A stretch of 64,000 bases of DNA from Bartonella sp. MM73XJBT.G (GTDB taxonomy: Bacteria > Pseudomonadota > Alphaproteobacteria > Rhizobiales > Rhizobiaceae). A program made the translations under genes and the position numbers. The DNA is taken from positions 186,001 to 250,000 of the forward strand of contig NZ_JAQISW010000002.1 of assembly GCF_028618435.1 (NCBI RefSeq). Reading direction: 5' to 3'. Within the stretch, counting starts at the first letter, position 1; every line of letters starts with the position of its first letter. This document shows positions 61,448 through 64,000 of the stretch, piece after piece. The notes below the pieces were generated by a model. It searched no databases. It worked only from the letters and a program-made list of their open reading frames with translations, and was not told where the DNA came from.

Positions 61448-64000
61448 ATGGCACGCAGAACTAAATTGCAAACATTTGAAGTTGAAGTTGAAGAAGCCCT
61501 CACCAAAGCGATGAACTTTGATTTCGATGACACAGCATTTGAAACAATATCATCCAATAACTCTGAAAATATTGTTAATGTTGACGATTTGATTCAAAAA
61601 ATTGCAATGGCAGAAGAAGAGTTTTTTGCTGAAAATGGTCCTTCAACTTTTGTTTCTAATATTCATGATGATGCTGTTATTGACAAATCCGTTATTGGGC
61701 AGCTTTTTGCTCCAAAACCTTCATCTGATATTTCAGGGGGAACGGTTCACAATACGTTATTGTCAACGAAACTTTTTCCTGCAAATGATGATATAACAAG
61801 CCCTGTGAATTCTGGACACTTAAGGCAACGTTCTTCCTCTCGAATCTATTGGTATACAACAGCGCTTAGTGCTTTATGGGCAACAGGAGGAGCTTTTATT
61901 GCGCATAAGCTCGCCCCTGCCGGACTCAGTTCCTTGTCTAATATCGGCACTTTTTTGACATCCCAAACAGGACTTGCTGTAGCGGCCGGGACAGCAATTC
62001 CTATCCTTATATCTTGGGGCGTTGCTCAATTAACAAAACGTTCGAACGAATTGCATAATATTGCTCTTCTTATGACAAATGCTGCACAACGCCTTAGTGA
62101 GCCACAACAATTATCTGAAAAACAAGCTATTGCTATAGGGCAAACCATTCGTGAAGAAGTCGCGGCAATGAATGAAGGTATTGAACGTACCCTCGGACGT
62201 GCTGTTGAACTTGAAGCAATCATACAAGGTGAAGTTCACAACCTAGAACAAGCCTATGCTGAGAATGAATCACGCATTCATACACTCATCAAAGAATTGA
62301 GTAATGAACGCATAGCCATCTTGAATCATGCCGATCGTGTACAATCAACGATTAAAGGAACTCAAGAACAACTGAGCGATGAATTTGGCTTGGTTTCCTC
62401 TAAAATTGTAACCAATGTTGAAAAGCTTGCACAAACTCTTTCTCAAACTTTACAAAAACAAGGTGAAGACCTTGTTGAAAAACTTTCCTATGCTGGTGAT
62501 AGTGTAACAAATCAGCTTGTTGAAAAATTTAATAAAACAACAACACAAATTCAGAAGAAAAATACAGAATTTTTCGATGAATTAGAAAAAAACTTTGATA
62601 GTTTTGCAAAACAATTTGATCATAATGAAAAACAAATAGAAAAAACCTTTAATGAAACAGCAACAAAAGCAGAAGTGCATGCTGCTAAAATTGCAACACA
62701 TATACAAGCAGTAGCAGATCAAACTTTGCACGTTGTCGATGAAAAGTTTAACGCTTTAGATAAAGCTCTTCTTGATCGCAATAATCAATCTCTACAGAAT
62801 TTTGATGAGAAGATTTTAAAGCTTGAGGACCAAGCGCATAAACTCTCTTCTGAGTTTGATAATGTAACTTCGCAAGCAATTGGAGCCTTTGAACAACGTT
62901 TAGCAACTGTTGATCTTTCTCTAAAAAAACACAGTAACTCCATTATTGATTCCTTCATAGAACGTAGTCAAGCTTTAGAGGATAATGCGGAAGAACTTGG
63001 TAAGTTCTTGGAATCTCATATTTTGAAAATAAATGAAAACCTCCAAGAAAAAACAGCAGACATTACCCATGCATTTATAAATGGACGTGAAACTATTTTA
63101 TCTGCAATTGATAAAAGTAAAGAAAATCTGAGAGAAGAAATTCAATATGTCGACAATGCCATTGTTGATATTATACAAGAACGTTCACAAGATTTTAAAT
63201 TGCAGCTTTCTGATCAACGAGCCATCATGGCAGATATGCTTGATAATGAGAAGAATAAAATCGCTGATGCATTAAGAAATCAGATTGATATCTTAGTCCA
63301 AAATACTTCTCATATTGAAAAAGTTTTGACTGACAATGCTCTACTCGTTGATAAACAATCTGAAAATCACATTGAAAATATCACTCAATGCACTAACAAG
63401 CTGCAAGAAGTCATTGTACAAAGCTGCAATACAACGCAAGATGCTTTAGAAGCTCAAGCGAGAAATATTGATATCCGTGCCGATGCTCTGCGTGACTCTT
63501 TAGCAATTAATAGCTTTTCTCTCAATGAAGTTCTTGCTGATCAAGCACGCACACTCGAGCAACGCATGGAAACAATCCATAACCTTATCGCAAAAAGTGA
63601 TATACGGGTCGATGTTGCGTTGAAACAACAAATAGATTTAGTTGAGAGTGCAATTATCGCCAATAATAAAAACATTACTGAAACCGTTCAAGGTCATATC
63701 AAAAGCCTCGAAAGCCATGCCGAAATTTTAAAGAATACTCTCTCTCAATCGAGTGGTGTTCTCTTTGAAACACTTGAAACACGCATGGAATCATTTGATA
63801 CAAATTTAGAAGATTGTGCACATAAAATTTTTGAACGGACAACAACGCTAGAGGAAACATTATCTGAAAAATTTAGCCAAGTCTGTGAGGCTATTGATAT
63901 ACAAACATCTGTTATTGAGGAACGTTCTGACACGTTAAAAACGTCTCTCATGCTTAGTAATGAGCAAAGTCAGATAATTCAACAAGCGCTGGAAAGCAGT
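61448..64000 (+). CDS. Giant coiled-coil polar protein, 5' part (growth pole ring-like)
   Basis: Open from the ATG at 61448 to the window end (851 codons) with no stop; the 3' end lies outside. Residues 1-130 are acidic and soluble (MARRTKLQTFEVEVEEALTK). Two hydrophobic stretches follow (about 134-155 WYTTALSALWATGGAFI, and about 175-195 GLAVAAGTAIPILISWGVA), then uninterrupted helical coiled-coil repeats of apolipoprotein type (VSSKIVTNVEKLAQTLSQ, FDELEKNFDSFAKQFD and similar). This layout fits the large Rhizobiales growth-pole-ring protein (GPR of Agrobacterium), often annotated as kinesin-like or apolipoprotein-domain protein. The name is inference from architecture and N-terminus. Confidence 0.6.
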   Translation, partial: MARRTKLQTFEVEVEEALTKAMNFDFDDTAFETISSNNSENIVNVDDLIQKIAMAEEEFFAENGPSTFVSNIHDDAVIDKSVIGQLFAPKPSSDISGGTVHNTLLSTKLFPANDDITSPVNSGHLRQRSSSRIYWYTTALSALWATGGAFIAHKLAPAGLSSLSNIGTFLTSQTGLAVAAGTAIPILISWGVAQLTKRSNELHNIALLMTNAAQRLSEPQQLSEKQAIAIGQTIREEVAAMNEGIERTLGRAVELEAIIQGEVHNLEQAYAENESRIHTLIKELSNERIAILNHADRVQSTIKGTQEQLSDEFGLVSSKIVTNVEKLAQTLSQTLQKQGEDLVEKLSYAGDSVTNQLVEKFNKTTTQIQKKNTEFFDELEKNFDSFAKQFDHNEKQIEKTFNETATKAEVHAAKIATHIQAVADQTLHVVDEKFNALDKALLDRNNQSLQNFDEKILKLEDQAHKLSSEFDNVTSQAIGAFEQRLATVDLSLKKHSNSIIDSFIERSQALEDNAEELGKFLESHILKINENLQEKTADITHAFINGRETILSAIDKSKENLREEIQYVDNAIVDIIQERSQDFKLQLSDQRAIMADMLDNEKNKIADALRNQIDILVQNTSHIEKVLTDNALLVDKQSENHIENITQCTNKLQEVIVQSCNTTQDALEAQARNIDIRADALRDSLAINSFSLNEVLADQARTLEQRMETIHNLIAKSDIRVDVALKQQIDLVESAIIANNKNITETVQGHIKSLESHAEILKNTLSQSSGVLFETLETRMESFDTNLEDCAHKIFERTTTLEETLSEKFSQVCEAIDIQTSVIEERSDTLKTSLMLSNEQSQIIQQALESS

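Overview
The window is a 64 kb piece of an AT-rich alphaproteobacterial chromosome, most likely from Bartonella. The evidence is gene content and protein character: the Rhizobiales-type glyA-nrdR-ribD-ribE-ribH-nusB and DUF177-plsX-fabH-ihfA-merR runs, an ATP12 chaperone, a P-II/glutamine synthetase pair, a Bartonella-style autotransporter, a GyrA with alanine at the quinolone position, long decayed AT-rich spacers, and a giant coiled-coil protein like the Rhizobiales growth-pole-ring protein. The species cannot be fixed from the sequence alone.

Layout. 0-12.5 kb holds metabolic genes separated by long spacers: ilvE, glpX, hom, tRNA-Glu, icd, two major-facilitator transporters and tgt. 12.5-13.9 kb is a decayed stretch with the remains of a tyrosine integrase. 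13.9-22.3 kb holds ppiB, ppiA, coaD and gyrA, then ssb (with a broken partial ssb copy behind it) divergent from uvrA. 23.4-26.8 kb is the nitrogen module glnB-glnA, a small secreted protein and ATP12. 27.4-31.4 kb is an accessory four-gene operon: a BacA-like prephenate decarboxylase homologue, a DUF6421 protein, an EamA-type exporter and an ATP-grasp ligase. 31.9-38.2 kb is a surface and effector region: an autotransporter, three tandem lipoprotein paralogues (two frameshifted), and a C-terminal fragment of a filamentous-haemagglutinin/CdiA-type protein. 38.4-44.3 kb holds a coiled-coil protein, a lipoprotein hydrolase, tRNA-Leu(GAG), folE, a NifU-like scaffold, yidD and thrS. After a 1.1 kb empty spacer, 45.4-54.6 kb carries merR, ihfA, fabH, plsX and DUF177, then bamE, then the riboflavin/nusB operon with nrdR and glyA. 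54.9-64 kb holds argC, ctaA, a Wzz/BY-kinase-like membrane protein, hflX, hfq, and the 5' part of the giant coiled-coil gene, which runs off the end.

The most unusual element is the 27.4-31.4 kb operon. A BacA-type enzyme, a carboxylate-amine ligase of ATP-grasp type and an exporter are three of the parts found in bacilysin-type dipeptide pathways. Here they are joined by an uncharacterised DUF6421 protein and translationally coupled. The BacA-like gene carries an in-frame stop 19 codons before its apparent ancestral end. Other points of interest are a TGT that has lost three of its four zinc ligands, a decaying toxin/immunity-like locus around the FhaB fragment, and a membrane chain-length protein whose P-loop is destroyed.
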